A DNA stretch of 64,000 bases from Rhizobium sp. AAP43. Its GTDB lineage: Bacteria > Pseudomonadota > Alphaproteobacteria > Rhizobiales > Rhizobiaceae. The notes beneath the pieces were generated by a model, which was not told where the DNA came from, made no database searches, and was given only the letters and a program-made list of their open reading frames with translations. Of the stretch, positions 53,871-62,412 are shown piece by piece; within the stretch, counting starts at the first letter, position 1, and each line of letters opens with the position of its first letter. The stretch covers positions 62,001 through 126,000 of the forward strand of contig NZ_LJHS01000019.1 of NCBI RefSeq assembly GCF_001296045.1, written 5' to 3'. A program made the position numbers and the translations under genes.

Positions 53871-53896
53871 TATCAAGGCAAGCTTGGCTTAACCGT

Positions 53897-54709
53897 TCAA
53901 CCGACGAAAGCCCGTTCGATGACGAATTCGGCCGGCTTGTTGTTGGCACCTTCGGTCAGTCCGGCTTTTTCGAGCAGCGCCTTGGTGTCCTTCAGCATCG
54001 CGGTCGAGCCGCAGATCATGCCGCGATCGATCGCGGGATCGAGCGGCGGGACGCCGAGATCGGTGAACATCTTGCCGTTCTCGATCAGATCGGTGATGCG
54101 ACCCTTGAAGGGATAATCTTCGCGCGTCACCGTCGCATAATGCTTCAGCTTGTCGCCGACCAGTTCCGCCAGGAATTCGTGGTTCTTGATTTCCTCGACA
54201 AGGTCGAAACCGTATTTCAACTCCGCGACGTCGCGGCAGGTATGCGTGAGGATGACTTCCTCGAACTTCTCATAGGTTTCCGGATCGCGTATCAGGCTCG
54301 CAAAAGGCGCGATGCCGGTACCGGTCGAGAACATGTAGAGACGCTTGCCGGGGGTAAGCGCATCAAGCACCAGTGTCCCCGTCGGCTTCTTGCGCATGAG
54401 CACTTTGTCACCCGGCTGGATACGCTGGAGATGCTGGGTCAGCGGACCATCCGGTACCTTGATCGAGAAGAACTCAAGCTCTTCATCCCAGGCAGGACTT
54501 GCGATCGAATAGGCGCGGTAGATCGGCTTGCCATCAACCATCAGACCGATCATGGCGAATTCGCCCGAGCGGAAGCGAAAACCTGCCGGGCGGGTCATCC
54601 GGAAACGGAACAAGTGGTCTGTATAGTGCGTCACGCTCAGAACCGTCTCGGCGAACACGCCGTCCGGTACGATCAGTTCCGCATTGTCGGTCTTTACGGG
54701 AGCATTCAT
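53897..54709 (-). CDS. fpr: ferredoxin-NADP(+) reductase
   Basis: Fpr passes electrons between NADPH and ferredoxin or flavodoxin. The 270-residue protein is of the bacterial plant-type class: FAD motif IYRAYSIASPAWDEELEFFS, NADP site LYMFSTGTGIAPFASLIRDP, CGSTAMLKDTKALLEKAG and the C-terminal end FVIERAFVG. It lies downstream of the siroheme/sulfite reductase operon on the same strand (about 170 bp), so it probably supplies reductant to the sulfite reductase, which in this operon has no CysJ-type flavoprotein. Confidence 0.95.
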   Translation of the reverse strand: MNAPVKTDNAELIVPDGVFAETVLSVTHYTDHLFRFRMTRPAGFRFRSGEFAMIGLMVDGKPIYRAYSIASPAWDEELEFFSIKVPDGPLTQHLQRIQPGDKVLMRKKPTGTLVLDALTPGKRLYMFSTGTGIAPFASLIRDPETYEKFEEVILTHTCRDVAELKYGFDLVEEIKNHEFLAELVGDKLKHYATVTREDYPFKGRITDLIENGKMFTDLGVPPLDPAIDRGMICGSTAMLKDTKALLEKAGLTEGANNKPAEFVIERAFVG

Positions 54710-54879
54710 AGGCTGTTGGTCCTATCGTTCGGTCGATTGGGAGGAGCCTATAAACCAGACCATCCCATTCCACAATTCAGCCGGCATGCAGATTTTGCAG
54801 CCGATATAGCCATCAAACAGACGGCGGCATCCTTGACCAAGGTCAACACACCGCCATCACATACGCATTTTCTTATGTC

Positions 54880-55392
54880 TCAGGTGCCGGTACCGCCAAC
54901 GCGGCGCCAGCTAAAGCCACCCGTTCGATCCGACGCGCGAGCCGTAGGCTGGTACCGCTGCGCGACACCCGGCAGACAGTTTGCTGCCAGTCGCGCCAAG
55001 GCCGTCGTATTCCTCACGGCAAAGCTGTCAAAGCCTGTCCGCAGCATCAGCGGGACCTGGTCAATCAACACATCTCCAACAGCTCGCACTTCGCCCTTGT
55101 AGCCAAGCCGTTCGCGCAGCAGCGTTGCATGGCTAAAGCCGCGTCCGTCGTTGAAGGCCGGAAAAGCGACGGCAATCAATGCGATACGGTCCAGGTGAGG
55201 CTCAAGCTTCGTCACGTCATCTGCCGGCGCCACGAGCACCCCGAGACCGCCAGCATTGCTTTCCCCCACTGCCGTCAGGAAGGCGTCGAACGGCAAAACG
55301 ACCTTCTCGGCCTCGCCCGCCTTGCGCTCTTCCGTTTCGATTACCCAGGCATCGCTCTCGACGAAGCCGTTTTCATTCCAGATCTTGGTCAT
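54880..55392 (-). CDS. DUF934 domain protein of the sulfite reductase operon
   Basis: A 170-residue cytoplasmic protein (VVLPFDAFLTAVGESNAGGL; DRIALIAVAFPAFNDGRGFS; LRERLGYKGEVRAVGDVLID; MLRTGFDSFAVRN), the typical DUF934 sequence. The family is nearly always encoded after a ferredoxin-type nitrite/sulfite reductase and is annotated as an oxidoreductase-like accessory; its biochemical role is unsettled. It follows cysI after about 15 bp and ends the operon. A role in electron delivery, assembly or sulfide handling is inference. Confidence 0.87.
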   Translation of the reverse strand: MTKIWNENGFVESDAWVIETEERKAGEAEKVVLPFDAFLTAVGESNAGGLGVLVAPADDVTKLEPHLDRIALIAVAFPAFNDGRGFSHATLLRERLGYKGEVRAVGDVLIDQVPLMLRTGFDSFAVRNTTALARLAANCLPGVAQRYQPTARASDRTGGFSWRRVGGTGT

Positions 55393-55407
55393 GGTCTTCC
55401 CGTACCC

Positions 55408-57081
55408 TCAGGCTGCTTCCACAGCGGCATTGCCGTAGAGCGCGTCCTTGAACGGCTTCGGCCCGACGCGGCGATAGGCTTCGAGGAAGGTTTCTTTCGG
55501 ATCCAAGCGTAGGCCAATATAGGTATCGACGATCTTTTCGACAGCATCTGTCACTTTCTCGGGCTCAAAGCCGCGACCGATGATCTCGCCGATCGAAGAA
55601 TTCTCGTCACCAGAACCACCCAGCGTGATCTGGTAAAGCTCAGCACCCTTCTTCTCCACACCAAGAAGACCAATATGCCCGACATGGTGATGTCCGCAGG
55701 CATTGATGCAGCCGGAGATCTTGATCTTCAGCTCACCGATTTCCTGCTGGCGAGCCTGCGAGCCGAAACGCAGCGACAGCTCCTGGGCAACCGGGATCGA
55801 GCGGGCATTGGCAAGCGCACAATAGTCGAGCCCGGGACAGGCAATCATATCCGTGATCAGGTTCGAATTCGCAGTGCCAAGACCAGCTTTTTCGAGCGCC
55901 TGATAGAGCGGATAGAGATCTCCCTTGGCAACATGCGGCAGGATAAGGTTCTGTTCATGGCTGACGCGGATCTCGTCGAAAGCGTAGCGTTCGGCAAGGT
56001 CGGCGACGAGGTCCATCTGCGCATCGGACGCATCGCCCGGCGTGCCGCCGATCGGCTTCAACGAGATCGTCACCATGCCATAATCGGGATGGACATGTGC
56101 CTGGACGTTCTGCGCGACCCAGGACGCGAAGGCCGCATCGGCCTTTTGCGCACGGGCAAGGGCTTCCCACCCGTCGGCGCGGGCGGCCAGTGCTGGTGGG
56201 GCAAAATAGGTTTCGATCGCACGGATATCCGCATCCGGCAGCTTCAGTTCGCCGTCGCGGATCTGGTCGAACTCAGCCTCGACTTGACGCGTCAGTTCCT
56301 CAACGCCGGTTTCATGCACTAGAATCTTGATGCGTGCCTTGTACTTGTTGTCGCGGCGGCCGTGCAGATTGTACACGCGCACGATTGCGGTGACGTAGGT
56401 CAAAAGATCGGCCTCCGGCAGGAAGTCTCGGATCTTCTTCGCGATCAGCGGTGTGCGGCCCTGACCACCGCCGACATAGACGGCAAATCCGAGTTCACCC
56501 GCTTCGTTCTTCTTCACGTGCAAGCCAATGTCGTGAACCTGGATCGCGGCGCGGTCCTTTTCGGCGCCGGTAACCGCAATCTTGAACTTGCGCGGCAAAA
56601 AGGAAAACTCAGGATGCAGCGAGGACCACTGACGGAGTATTTCGGCATAGGGGCGAGGATCGGCGGCCTCATCGGCTGCTGCACCAGCAAAATGGTCTGC
56701 CGTCACGTTGCGGATGCAATTACCAGAGGTCTGGATGGCGTGCATCTCGACGCTGGCGAGATCGGCAAGGATGTCGGGCGTGTCTGAAAGCTTCGGCCAG
56801 TTGTATTGGATGTTCTGGCGTGTGGTGAAGTGGCCATAGCCGCGGTCATACTTGCGGGCGATATGGGCCAGCGTGCGCATCTGCTTGGAATTCAGCGTCC
56901 CATAAGGAATAGCAACGCGCAGCATGTAGGCGTGGAGCTGGAGATAGACGCCGTTCATCAGGCGTAATGGCTTGAACGCGTCTTCCGCAAGTTCACCCGA
57001 CAGGCGGCGGGCCACCTGGTCGCGGAACTGCTCTACGCGCGCCGACACAAAAGCGTGGTCGAATTCGTCATAACGATACAT
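55408..57081 (-). CDS. cysI: nitrite/sulfite reductase hemoprotein (siroheme, 4Fe-4S)
   Basis: Assimilatory sulfite reductase of the ferredoxin-dependent type. The 557-residue protein has two ferrodoxin-like half-domains and the cluster-siroheme ligands C-x5-C (IACPGLDYCALANARS) and C-x3-C (KISGCINACGHHHVGHIGLL). The N-terminal part shows GYGHFTTRQNIQYNWPKLSD and IQTSGNCIRNVTADHFAGAA. It reduces sulfite to sulfide with six electrons. It is the third gene of cysG-DUF2849-cysI-DUF934, and siroheme comes from cysG. Nitrite reduction cannot be excluded from sequence alone, but the operon is the sulfur one. Confidence 0.93.
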   Translation of the reverse strand: MYRYDEFDHAFVSARVEQFRDQVARRLSGELAEDAFKPLRLMNGVYLQLHAYMLRVAIPYGTLNSKQMRTLAHIARKYDRGYGHFTTRQNIQYNWPKLSDTPDILADLASVEMHAIQTSGNCIRNVTADHFAGAAADEAADPRPYAEILRQWSSLHPEFSFLPRKFKIAVTGAEKDRAAIQVHDIGLHVKKNEAGELGFAVYVGGGQGRTPLIAKKIRDFLPEADLLTYVTAIVRVYNLHGRRDNKYKARIKILVHETGVEELTRQVEAEFDQIRDGELKLPDADIRAIETYFAPPALAARADGWEALARAQKADAAFASWVAQNVQAHVHPDYGMVTISLKPIGGTPGDASDAQMDLVADLAERYAFDEIRVSHEQNLILPHVAKGDLYPLYQALEKAGLGTANSNLITDMIACPGLDYCALANARSIPVAQELSLRFGSQARQQEIGELKIKISGCINACGHHHVGHIGLLGVEKKGAELYQITLGGSGDENSSIGEIIGRGFEPEKVTDAVEKIVDTYIGLRLDPKETFLEAYRRVGPKPFKDALYGNAAVEAA

Positions 57082-57096
57082 GTGTTACCTCAGGCC

Positions 57097-57417
57097 TCAA
57101 GCCGCAATGAATGCCGGGTCGGCATAACCGTGACCCTCTGCATATGCAATGGTGGGGCCTTCAGCCCGGATACGTTCCCGCAGACGCAGTGGACGCAACT
57201 TGCCGTCCTTTTCCTCGATTTCAATGACATTTACGTCCACAACGAGGTTGCTGGCGAAAGCCTGCTTGCCGGCGGTCTCGAGGGCCTCGACCGCCTCGGC
57301 ATGGCGGGCAACGAAGGCTTCCTGCAGACGCTCGGTCCACTGGCCATTGGCATCCAGCCAGACGGCGATGCCGTCGGTCAGGCGGTTTGCTGTGAGAACC
57401 TTGTCTACCATCCTCAA
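57097..57417 (-). CDS. DUF2849 domain protein
   Basis: A 106-residue protein (KVLTANRLTDGIAVWLDANG, WTERLQEAFVARHAEAVEAL, VVDVNVIEIEEKDGKLRPLR, GPTIAYAEGHGYADPAFIA) of the alphaproteobacterial DUF2849 family, found between cysG and cysI. It starts within the stop of cysG (four-base overlap) and precedes cysI by about 15 bp, so it is tightly co-translated. No known catalytic motif; an assembly or regulatory role in sulfite reduction is inferred only from position. Confidence 0.87.
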   Translation of the reverse strand: MRMVDKVLTANRLTDGIAVWLDANGQWTERLQEAFVARHAEAVEALETAGKQAFASNLVVDVNVIEIEEKDGKLRPLRLRERIRAEGPTIAYAEGHGYADPAFIAA

Positions 57418-58856
57418 ATCCTTGCAAGTTGCGGTTCGGCCGGAGCGAGCGCACCAAGCGGCTCGGAACGGCTGAAATCGGCGCCGGCGACAGCGTCGCC
57501 GATGATGACCATGACCGGACCAGACAGCTCGGTACGAGCCTCCAAACCCGGCAATTCCTTTAGCGTACCGTGCAGCAGGCGGCTATCGCGACGCCCGGCA
57601 TTTTCGACAACGGCAACCGTCGTATCCTCGGCGAGACCGCCTGTCATCAGGCGCTCGGCAACGGAGGCTGCGACCGTGCGGCCCATGTAGACGGCGACGG
57701 TTGCGCCCGACAGCGCAAGCCGCGCCCAATCCGGCAAAACATTGCCCTGCAAATCATGGCCGGTCGTGAAGACAAGCGACGAGGAAACGCCGCGCAGCGT
57801 CAGCGGCAGTTCGAAATCGGCGGCGGCTGCGAGTGCCGAAGTAACGCCGGGCACGATCTCGTAGGCAATACCTGCATCCCGCAGGGCAGCCATTTCCTCG
57901 CCAGCCCGGCCGAAGACCAATGGATCGCCAGACTTCAGGCGAACGACACGCTTGCCAGCATGGCCAAGCTCAACGAGGAGCGCATTGATCTCGCTCTGGG
58001 ACTTGGAATGGCAGCCCTTGCGCTTGCCGACCGGAATCCGCTCGGCGTCACGGCGCCCCATATCGACAACCTCGCGCGGCACCAGCGCATCATAGACGAT
58101 CACGTCGCATTCCATCATCAGGCGATGAGCGCGCAGCGTCAGCAGGTCCTCGGCACCCGGACCGGCACCGACGAGGAAGACGCGGCCCTCAACGCGGTCA
58201 GCGGCAACGCCCTTCAGGAGACGGGTCGCTTCGCGGCGGGCAAGACTGATCTCGTCACCCTCGACATGGTCAGCCACCCTGCCCTTGAAGAAATTGCGCC
58301 AGAACAGCCGGCGCGGTGCACCGCGCGGCACGAGGCGATCAACGGCACGACGATAGGAATTGGCAAGGCGGCCGAGTTTACCGAGCGAGCGCGGCAGGAG
58401 GCGGTCGATATCGGCACGGATCATCTGGGCAAGCACCGGGCCGACGCCTTCCGTGCCGATGGCAACAGCGATCGGGGCGCGGTTGACGAGGGCGGGCGTG
58501 TAGAAATCGCAATAGTCGGGCTGGTCGACCGCATTGGCGGGGATGCGGGCGGCGCGGGCGGCAGCCACGATCTCGCGGTCGAGAGCACCCTCACCCGTTG
58601 CGGCAAACACAAGGCGCGCACCATCCACCTGGGATGGTTGGAAGGACAAAGCCACCTGCTCAATGCCGTTTTGGGCGAGGAAGGCAGCGTAATCCTCTTG
58701 CGGGTCATCGGCGTAGGCAATGATGCGGGCTTCGGTGTTCTTCAACAGACGCGCCTTCGCATAGGCCTCATCGCCGTTTCCGAAAACGGCGGCGACCTCG
58801 TTCTCGACCTTGAAGAAGGCCGGAAAGACCGAAAGCTGTTTGTCCTGCTGTATCAT
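57414..58856 (-). CDS. cysG: siroheme synthase (uroporphyrinogen-III methyltransferase, precorrin-2 dehydrogenase and ferrochelatase)
   Basis: CysG makes siroheme from uroporphyrinogen III in three reactions. The 480-residue fusion has the N-terminal NAD-binding dehydrogenase/chelatase (AAVFGNGDEAYAKARLLKNT, RLVFAATGEGALDREIVAAA, VDQPDYCDFYTPALVNRAPI) and the C-terminal SAM-dependent methyltransferase (GRVFLVGAGPGAEDLLTLRA, YDALVPREVVDMGRRDAERI, VRLKSGDPLVFGRAGEEMAA, VPGVTSALAAAADFELPLT). The glycine motif of the dehydrogenase is GNGDE rather than GGG, which is seen in related enzymes. First gene of the sulfite reductase operon. Confidence 0.94.
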   Translation of the reverse strand: MIQQDKQLSVFPAFFKVENEVAAVFGNGDEAYAKARLLKNTEARIIAYADDPQEDYAAFLAQNGIEQVALSFQPSQVDGARLVFAATGEGALDREIVAAARAARIPANAVDQPDYCDFYTPALVNRAPIAVAIGTEGVGPVLAQMIRADIDRLLPRSLGKLGRLANSYRRAVDRLVPRGAPRRLFWRNFFKGRVADHVEGDEISLARREATRLLKGVAADRVEGRVFLVGAGPGAEDLLTLRAHRLMMECDVIVYDALVPREVVDMGRRDAERIPVGKRKGCHSKSQSEINALLVELGHAGKRVVRLKSGDPLVFGRAGEEMAALRDAGIAYEIVPGVTSALAAAADFELPLTLRGVSSSLVFTTGHDLQGNVLPDWARLALSGATVAVYMGRTVAASVAERLMTGGLAEDTTVAVVENAGRRDSRLLHGTLKELPGLEARTELSGPVMVIIGDAVAGADFSRSEPLGALAPAEPQLARI

Positions 58857-59123
58857 GAATCATCCGATGTCAGAGGGTCACACTATCGCTTTTGCGCCGG
58901 CAAATTTGAAGAAACATAAATCCCCTCGCCCTTGGCCCTGCGTATTTCTTTCCTAGTCATATCGCTGTTGCGAGCAAAAGTGACCGGAGCATAATTCTCT
59001 ATAAGTTCGGTGAAGATCTGGCGCACCGAACCGCAAAAAGTTGGAGACAGGCAATCATTTTGCTTTCTGCGGCCGTCGCGCAAGCGCTAGGATCGCACGG
59101 CAAAACGATGCGGAGCGACCCAC

Positions 59124-59711
59124 GTGACCACGGCCGAACTTACTCGTCGACTGCTTGATGTAATCGAGCACGACATTCTTCCATTGACAGCCGAAGGCGT
59201 AGCCGCAGGCAACAAGATCTTCGGTGCAGCTATTCTGCGCAAGTCAGATCTCTCTCTGGTGCTGGCGGAAACCAACAACGAGTTGGAAAATCCGCTCTGG
59301 CATGGCGAAGTCCACACGCTGAAACGTTTTTATGAACTGGGCGAGCGGCCAAACACGAAGGATCTGCTCTTCCTCTCAACCCACGAACCTTGCACCATGT
59401 GCATGTCGGCGATCACCTGGGCTGGCTTTGACAATTTCTACTACTTCTTCAGCCATGAGGATAGCCGCGACGCCTTTTCCATTCCGCATGACCTGAAGAT
59501 CCTGAAAGAGGTTTTCGGACTGGAGCCAGGCGGCTACCGCAAACACAATGCCTTCTGGCACAGCCACGCGATGATCGAAATGGTCGCATCCGCAGACGAC
59601 GCGGAGAGACTTACCTTGTTCGAACAGGTCAGCCGGATCAAGAGTACTTATGACGGGCTTTCACAGGCCTATCAGTCGTCAAAGACCTGCAACGACATTC
59701 CGCTCAACTGA
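59124..59711 (+). CDS. cytidine/deoxycytidylate deaminase family protein
   Basis: A 195-residue zinc-dependent deaminase. The zinc motif is WHGEVHTLKRFYEL with H-G-E in place of the common H-A-E, and EPCTMCMSAITWAGFDNFYY (P-C-x2-C). The 80-residue C-terminal part (FSIPHDLKILKEVFGLEPGG, NAFWHSHAMIEMVASADDAE) is longer than in TadA-type enzymes and may shape a different substrate pocket. GTG 59124 has GGAG upstream. It is followed by mazG after 18 bp, so a nucleotide-pool housekeeping pair is plausible. The substrate is unknown. Confidence 0.82.
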   Translation: MTTAELTRRLLDVIEHDILPLTAEGVAAGNKIFGAAILRKSDLSLVLAETNNELENPLWHGEVHTLKRFYELGERPNTKDLLFLSTHEPCTMCMSAITWAGFDNFYYFFSHEDSRDAFSIPHDLKILKEVFGLEPGGYRKHNAFWHSHAMIEMVASADDAERLTLFEQVSRIKSTYDGLSQAYQSSKTCNDIPLN

Positions 59712-59729
59712 GCACGCAGACAGGACATC

Positions 59730-60563
59730 ATGGACGCTTCCACCGACATTCACCGCCTGCTTGAAATCATGGCAGCGCTGCGCGATCCCGAAACTGGGTG
59801 TCCGTGGGATATCGTCCAGACATTCGAGACGATCAAGCCCTATACGATCGAAGAAGCCTATGAAGTCGCTGATGCGATTGAACGCAAGGATCCGGACGAC
59901 ATGTGCGAAGAACTGGGAGACCTCCTGCTGCAGGTCGTCTTCCATGCGCGCATTGCCGAAGAAGCGGGCCAATTCGACTTCGGCGCAGTGGTCGCAGCCA
60001 TCACGCGAAAAATGATCCGGCGGCATCCGCATGTGTTTGAGCGCTCCGATGCCGACACCCCCGAAGCGGTGAAGGCACAGTGGGACAAGATCAAGCAGCA
60101 GGAGAAGGCGGAGCGGACGGCAAGGCGCGCGGCGCGCGGTATAACCTCCGATCCAAAGGCTGGCCATCTCGGCTCCGTGCAACGCTCATTTCCGGCGCTG
60201 ACCGAAGCTCTCAAATTGCAGGAGCAGGCCGCCAAGGTCGGCTTCGACTGGTCGGAAGCGGCCCCAATCCTCGACAAGATCGAGGAAGAGATCGGCGAAT
60301 TGCGAGAGGCGCTGGCCGAGAACCGGCCCGACAAGGTCAAGGACGAACTCGGTGACTTGATCTTCGCACTGGTCAATATTGGCCGGCACGTGGGCGCGGA
60401 GCCCGAGCAGTCGCTACGAGGAACGAATACAAAATTCCGAAATAGATTCAGGTATATAGAAACAGAACTTCAAGCGAATGATGAGAATTTGGAGAATGCC
60501 ACGCTGGATCGGATGGAAGAGCTCTGGCAGGCGGCAAAGACCCTTGAGCGACAGATCGGCTGA
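59730..60563 (+). CDS. mazG: nucleoside triphosphate pyrophosphohydrolase MazG
   Basis: MazG hydrolyses NTPs and dNTPs to monophosphates and removes damaged nucleotides. The 277-residue protein has two tandem MazG domains: the first with LRDPETGCPWDIVQTFETIK and EEAYEVADAIERKDPDDMCE-ELGD, the second with FDWSEAAPILDKIEEEIGEL and DKVKDELGDLIFALVNIGRH, including the E-E-x2-E and E-x2-D metal ligands. Normal length. It lies between the deaminase and an FAD monooxygenase, with only six bases to the latter. Confidence 0.95.
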   Translation: MDASTDIHRLLEIMAALRDPETGCPWDIVQTFETIKPYTIEEAYEVADAIERKDPDDMCEELGDLLLQVVFHARIAEEAGQFDFGAVVAAITRKMIRRHPHVFERSDADTPEAVKAQWDKIKQQEKAERTARRAARGITSDPKAGHLGSVQRSFPALTEALKLQEQAAKVGFDWSEAAPILDKIEEEIGELREALAENRPDKVKDELGDLIFALVNIGRHVGAEPEQSLRGTNTKFRNRFRYIETELQANDENLENATLDRMEELWQAAKTLERQIG

Positions 60564-60569
60564 ACCTGC

Positions 60570-61811
60570 ATGAAACTCGACGGTCTCGATGTGGCCATTG
60601 CAGGTGCCGGTGTCGGGGGCCTCGCGCTTGGCACCATGCTTGCCCGGTCCGGCGCCCGCGTCACGCTTTACGACCAGATGGAGGCACCGCGTCCCGTGGG
60701 CTCCGGTTTTGTGCTACAGCCGACCGGAGCCCAGGTTCTGGCAGCGATTGGCTTGCTTGCCCCGGTGGCCGCTCGCGGGCGACGCGTCGACCGGATGGTC
60801 GGGCGACTTAGGGACGGGGGCAAACCCGTGCTCGATGTGCGCTACAGGTCGGACGAATTCGGCATCGCCGTTCAGAGGGTGGCGCTGTTCGATGTGCTGT
60901 TCGAGGCGGCGCGCGCTGCCGGTGTTACCTTTGAAACATCGGCACGGATCAGCGGCGTCGAGCCGGGAGAGCATCCTCGCTTTGTCTTCGTTGATGGCCA
61001 GCGATCAACGCCAGCCGATCTTGTCATCGACACCATGGGGGCCAATTCCCCGATCGGCAACCGCCCGGACAGCGAACTGAGCTACGGCGCGCTATGGGCG
61101 ACCGTACCCTTTCCGAAAGGCGGCGTATTCCAGGAGAACCTGCTCGAACAGCGGTATGACCGCGCTTCGCGTATGGCCGGCGTGCTGCCGGTCGGCACGG
61201 CCCGTGAGGGGGCACCCGCCATGGCAACCTTTTTCTGGAGCCTGCGGACGACAGACTATGCGGCATGGCAGACGGCCGGCCGTAACGCATGGCTGGAAGC
61301 GGTAGGAAGGCTCTGGCCGGAGGCCGTTCCGCTCGCCGCCGTCGCCGAACCGGTCCATGCCCGCTATCGCCATCTGACCCGCCAGCCGGTGCTCGGGCGC
61401 CACGCACTGAAGATCGGCGATGCTTGGCATGCGACCAGCCCGCAACTCGGCCAGGGCGCCAATATGGCACTGTTAGATGCAGCGTCGCTGGCATCCGCAC
61501 TGATCCACGCCGAGGACATCGGCGCAGCCATAGGTCAGCATCTGCGGCAAAGGCAGATGCATGTGCACAGCTATCAGTTCCTGAGCCATTGCCTGACACC
61601 CTTCTACCAGTCGGATAGCCGCCTACTGCCGGCGCTCCGCGACCACCTGATCGCGCCCGTGACGACGCTGCCTGGCATTCGCTCTATCATCTCGACGCTG
61701 GTGACGGGCGATCTTCTCGATCCGGTTGGGCGGCTGCGCCTCCCAGAGGCCTTCGCGCGTACATGCCGTCGCGGCGAGAAGCATCGTGAGGATGAGGGCT
61801 CGGCCCTCTAG
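60570..61811 (+). CDS. FAD-dependent monooxygenase (salicylate hydroxylase-like fold)
   Basis: A 413-residue flavoprotein with the N-terminal Rossmann motif VAIAGAGVGGLALGTMLARS, the loop GSGFVLQPTGAQVLAAIGLL, a DG-type motif ADLVIDTMGANSPIGN and the second FAD motif LKIGDAWHATSPQLGQGANM (about residue 285). Such enzymes hydroxylate aromatic rings or related substrates with NAD(P)H and oxygen; the substrate is unknown. It follows mazG by six bases and its stop overlaps the end of the convergent frameshifted gene by four bases. Confidence 0.85.
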   Translation: MKLDGLDVAIAGAGVGGLALGTMLARSGARVTLYDQMEAPRPVGSGFVLQPTGAQVLAAIGLLAPVAARGRRVDRMVGRLRDGGKPVLDVRYRSDEFGIAVQRVALFDVLFEAARAAGVTFETSARISGVEPGEHPRFVFVDGQRSTPADLVIDTMGANSPIGNRPDSELSYGALWATVPFPKGGVFQENLLEQRYDRASRMAGVLPVGTAREGAPAMATFFWSLRTTDYAAWQTAGRNAWLEAVGRLWPEAVPLAAVAEPVHARYRHLTRQPVLGRHALKIGDAWHATSPQLGQGANMALLDAASLASALIHAEDIGAAIGQHLRQRQMHVHSYQFLSHCLTPFYQSDSRLLPALRDHLIAPVTTLPGIRSIISTLVTGDLLDPVGRLRLPEAFARTCRRGEKHREDEGSAL

Positions 61812-62390
61812 AGTTTACCCGTCCATTTTTCCGAGTCATAGGCATCATCAGCGCGTGTCTGGGGTGCCCCAGACCCTGGCGTGAAGGCCTTCAGAAGGTC
61901 CGACAGCTCACGTGAACGCTTGTCCCAGATTACACCGAGATGATGCATGATCTCAGGACTCCTGGCGCTATCGTCTCCAGTCGAAGCCCTAACAACCTGC
62001 AGATAGTTCGGGAAGGCCTCCATAAGTGCTCCGAACAAGCGTGATCCGATCGATCTCACCCCATACCAGAGTTAAATTGGTCGGAAACCCAAGCATGATG
62101 CCGTTGTCGGAAACTTCAAGGATCAAGGCGTTGCGTGGATCAAAAACCGGCAGCCGCTTCGTGAGGCTTCCGACCAGGGCAATGCTAAAGCCTGAGCAGA
62201 AAATAGAAACGGCAATGTCAGCGACCACAGGGGTCGAAAGCCAATCAGACACGCCCCGCCCCAGGTGCCACCCCATTACCACGAGCATAACGGTCAAGAG
62301 TGTTTTGTAAATCTTTCGACTGCGCCGAAGCTCGAAAACAACATGACGACTACGCGCTGTATCATCGCGCTTACTACCTGCGCCTCCCAT
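61808..62390 (-). pseudogene. membrane protein with PH-like domain, interrupted by a frameshift
   Basis: Two overlapping frames together make one protein. The first (62390 to 61989, 133 residues, strong ribosome binding site TGAGGGGCGAG) has two helices (IYKTLLTVMLVVMGWHLGRG; VADIAVSIFCSGFSIALVGS) and a beta domain (NALILEVSDNGIMLGF; NLTLVWGEIDRITLV) before stopping. The second, in the +1 frame, supplies NYLQVVRAST, then PEIMHHLGVIWDKRSRELSD, matching the usual end of STM3941-type PH-like domains. One extra base in the CCC run (GGG on the plus strand, 62010-62012) would explain it: deleting it joins GGLP to NYLQVV. It may be a true mutation, a sequencing error or +1 slippage at CCC-G. Confidence 0.65.
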
Positions 62391-62412
62391 CTCGCCCCTC
62401 AGGCCAGAGCAC

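Noticed and set aside
58883-59083. 66-codon open frame between cysG and the deaminase (minus strand)
   Set aside because: No clear ribosome binding site, no hydrophobic or domain pattern, and it fills the divergent promoter region.
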